In this document: one piece after another, positions 7,759 through 9,643 of the stretch
How positions within the stretch are numbered: the stretch's first letter is position 1
How the letters are laid out: each line of letters starts with the position of its first letter
DNA from: CAZWHE01 sp964633825
Lineage (GTDB): Bacteria; Planctomycetota; B15-G4; CAYZWU01
Direction of reading: 5' to 3'
NCBI GenBank assembly: GCA_964633825.1
Contig: CAZWHE010000152.1
Coordinates: 1 to 9,643 of the forward strand
DNA length: 9,643 nt
The notes under the pieces: model-generated
The model's input: the letters and a program-made list of their open reading frames with translations, nothing else
Told to the model about the DNA's origin: nothing
Databases searched by the model: none
Made by a program: the position numbers and the translations under genes

Positions 7759-9643
7759 ATGGCCATCAGCAATTACGAGCGTGTCGGCCAGGCGCTTCAG
7801 CTTCTCAACAAGGGACTGGAGCCTTTTGTCGAACGGGAGCTTGAAGCCGTTCATGGAGAAAAGGTGAAGAACAAAGTTGACACAATCTTCAACGGCCGTT
7901 TCAAGGGCTGGGATACACTTTCCCTCCTCAAAGTTATGTGGGACCAATGGCACTATGTCTTTAGTAAAACGTTGGGTAAGGCGGAACGAACCCTTGTAAG
8001 CGAGCTCCAGGAAGTGCGCAACTCCTGGGCTCACCAGAGGACCTTCTCCACGGACGACTCTTACCGGGCCCTGGACAGCATGGAGCGGCTGCTTCGGGCG
8101 ATATCTGCCCCTGAGGCGAACGAGGTTGACCACAGTAAGCAGGAACTCTTGCGCATCCGGTACAGGGAGCAAGCGCGGCACGAGAAACGGAAGGCCTCCG
8201 TTACTGCTGTCGAGGGACAGCCATTGGCTGGTTTCAAACCATGGCGAGAAATTGTCACGCCCCATCCTGATGTGGCCTCCGGCCGTTACCAGCAGGCCGA
8301 GTTCGCTGCAGATCTTTCCCAAGTACACCGCGGAGAAGGAGGGGCGGAGTACAGGGATCCGAAGGAGTTTTTCAGCCGGACTTTCCTCACGGAAGGGCTC
8401 AGCCAGCTCCTTGTCGGGGCGTTGCGCCGGTTCGCCGGTGACGGCGGTGATCCGGTGGTCCAGCTCCAGACGAACTTCGGGGGCGGCAAGACACACTCGA
8501 TCCTCGCCCTCTATCACCTCTTCTCGGGGATCCCGGCTGCCGACCTTCCCGGCCTCGAGGATGCGCTACGGAAGGCCGAGGCTGTACCTCCAGCCGGTGT
8601 GCGGAGAGCCGTGATCGTCGGGACAGCCCTTTCACCGGCCGTTCCCCGGCAGAAAGAGGATGGCTGTGAGGTCAGGACTTTGTGGGGTGAGATGGCCTGG
8701 CAGCTTCTCGGAAGGGAGGGATTCTCACGCGTTTCCGAGGCGGATTCCACCGGAGTCAATCCCGGATCGGACATCCTGCGTGAAATTCTTCGGGACGCGT
8801 CACCCTGTCTCATTCTCATTGACGAATGGGTGGCCTATGCGCGCCAGCTCTATAGCAAGGATGGTCTTCCGAGCGGTTCGTTCGATGCCAATCTGACCTT
8901 CACACAGTCCTTGACCGAGGCTGTCCGCGCTGTGCCAAAGACACTTCTCGTGGCCAGTATTCCTTCCTCTGATATCGAGATCGGCGGTGAGGGCGGCAAG
9001 AAAGCCCTCGAGCGGCTCAAGAACGTATTCGGTCGAATAGACTCCCCCTGGCGTCCGGCAAGTGCCGAAGAGGGTTTTGAGATCGTCCGGAGACGTCTCT
9101 TTGAACCGATTACCGAACCGGCTCTCCATGCAGCTCGTGATGCTGTTTGCCGCGCCTTTTCAGATCTTTACCGATCACAGTCTGCCGAGTTCCCATCCGA
9201 GTGCCGGGAAGGCGACTTCGAACGGCGCCTCAAGGCAGCCTACCCTATCCATCCGGAAATATTCGATCGGCTTTACAACGATTGGTCAACCCTGGACAAG
9301 TTTCAGCGTACGCGCGGGGTTCTGCGGTTGATGGCGGCCGTGATTCATTCACTTTGGGAGCGTGATGATAAAAGCCTCCTGATTCTTCCTGCAGGCATCC
9401 CGATAGATGAGCCTGCAGTGCAGGCCGAGTTAACGCGCTACCTGGAAGATCCATGGGTCCCGGTTATTGAAACCGATGTGGACGGGCCGAATTCCCTGCC
9501 TCTCAAAATGGACCAGGAGAATCCGAATTTGGGGCGATATTCCGCCTGCAGACGCGTGGCGAGGAGCGTCTACTTCGGATCCGCCCCGACGATTCAAACT
9601 GCGAACCGCGGCATCGAGGACCGTCGCATCAGGTTGGGGTGCG
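7759..9643 (+). CDS. Swt1-type HEPN domain fused to DUF499 AAA ATPase (3' partial)
   Basis: The frame is open from the ATG at 7759 to the window end: 628 codons with no stop. Family members run to about 1,000 residues or more, so roughly the last third or more is missing. The N-terminal 115 residues look like a Swt1-family HEPN domain, with the motif RNSWAH (87-92) fitting the R-x4-H signature of HEPN RNases. A charged linker (about 130-160) leads to the ATPase: Walker A NFGGGKTHS (239-247, K244), Walker B LILIDE (351-356), and KTLLVASIPSS (394-404) in the place of sensor 1. TRGVLRLMA (518-526) and the AYPIHPE stretch (494-500) are typical of DUF499, as is the final NPNLGRYSACRRVA. The ATPase probably couples ATP hydrolysis to the work of the methylase; whether the HEPN part cuts RNA or only binds a partner cannot be told from sequence. 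Confidence 0.93.
   Translation, partial: MAISNYERVGQALQLLNKGLEPFVERELEAVHGEKVKNKVDTIFNGRFKGWDTLSLLKVMWDQWHYVFSKTLGKAERTLVSELQEVRNSWAHQRTFSTDDSYRALDSMERLLRAISAPEANEVDHSKQELLRIRYREQARHEKRKASVTAVEGQPLAGFKPWREIVTPHPDVASGRYQQAEFAADLSQVHRGEGGAEYRDPKEFFSRTFLTEGLSQLLVGALRRFAGDGGDPVVQLQTNFGGGKTHSILALYHLFSGIPAADLPGLEDALRKAEAVPPAGVRRAVIVGTALSPAVPRQKEDGCEVRTLWGEMAWQLLGREGFSRVSEADSTGVNPGSDILREILRDASPCLILIDEWVAYARQLYSKDGLPSGSFDANLTFTQSLTEAVRAVPKTLLVASIPSSDIEIGGEGGKKALERLKNVFGRIDSPWRPASAEEGFEIVRRRLFEPITEPALHAARDAVCRAFSDLYRSQSAEFPSECREGDFERRLKAAYPIHPEIFDRLYNDWSTLDKFQRTRGVLRLMAAVIHSLWERDDKSLLILPAGIPIDEPAVQAELTRYLEDPWVPVIETDVDGPNSLPLKMDQENPNLGRYSACRRVARSVYFGSAPTIQTANRGIEDRRIRLGC

Noticed and set aside
7549..8517. 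322-codon minus-strand open frame
   Set aside because: It spans the methylase end and the HEPN-DUF499 start antisense to both; the plus strand encodes a continuous recognisable protein there.
1..9643. CRISPR array, tRNA, transposase or phage gene
   Set aside because: No regular direct repeats, cloverleaf-like segments or recombinase motifs were seen on either strand; nearly all the DNA is accounted for by four genes.

Overview
The window holds four large genes, all on the + strand and tightly packed, with about 140 bases of non-coding sequence in total. The order is: SNF2-type helicase with a C-terminal DUF3883 domain (5' end cut by the window), Schlafen/AlbA_2-GHKL ATPase protein, DUF1156 adenine-type DNA methyltransferase, and Swt1-type HEPN plus DUF499 AAA ATPase (3' end cut by the window). 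I see no rRNA, tRNA, CRISPR array, insertion sequence or housekeeping gene. This gene set is typical of a defence island. DUF1156 methylases (COG1743) and DUF499 ATPases (COG1483) are known from comparative genomics as partners in predicted anti-phage or DNA-modification loci, often with a helicase and a Schlafen-like protein. I recognise these families from memory; no search was run.

Layout: positions 3-3185 encode the helicase, whose C-terminus looks like a PD-(D/E)XK nuclease fold. Positions 3182-4837 encode the Schlafen-like protein, whose GTG start overlaps the helicase stop, so the two are probably translationally coupled. Positions 4838-4977 are an AT-richer spacer with an inverted repeat, a distant third copy of the same motif, and a possible weak promoter. 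Positions 4978-7740 encode the methyltransferase. Positions 7759 to the window end encode the ATPase, 18 bases after the methylase stop and behind a good ribosome binding site. The locus therefore reads as two coupled pairs (helicase/Schlafen and methylase/ATPase) that may be one or two transcripts.

Working model (inference): the methylase marks host DNA; the DUF499 ATPase and the helicase sense or remodel unmodified or invading DNA; and damage is done by one or more of the helicase DUF3883 domain, the HEPN domain (intact R-x4-H motif) and the Schlafen core (acidic positions preserved). HEPN and Schlafen domains are RNase folds elsewhere, so the locus may join DNA modification to an RNA-cutting, growth-arrest response.

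Organism: a bacterium, with most coding sequence around 60-68% GC in the lines I counted, strong GGAGG-type ribosome binding sites and dense operons. This fits a Gram-negative such as a deltaproteobacterium or a related environmental lineage, but such loci move horizontally and I cannot name a taxon with confidence.
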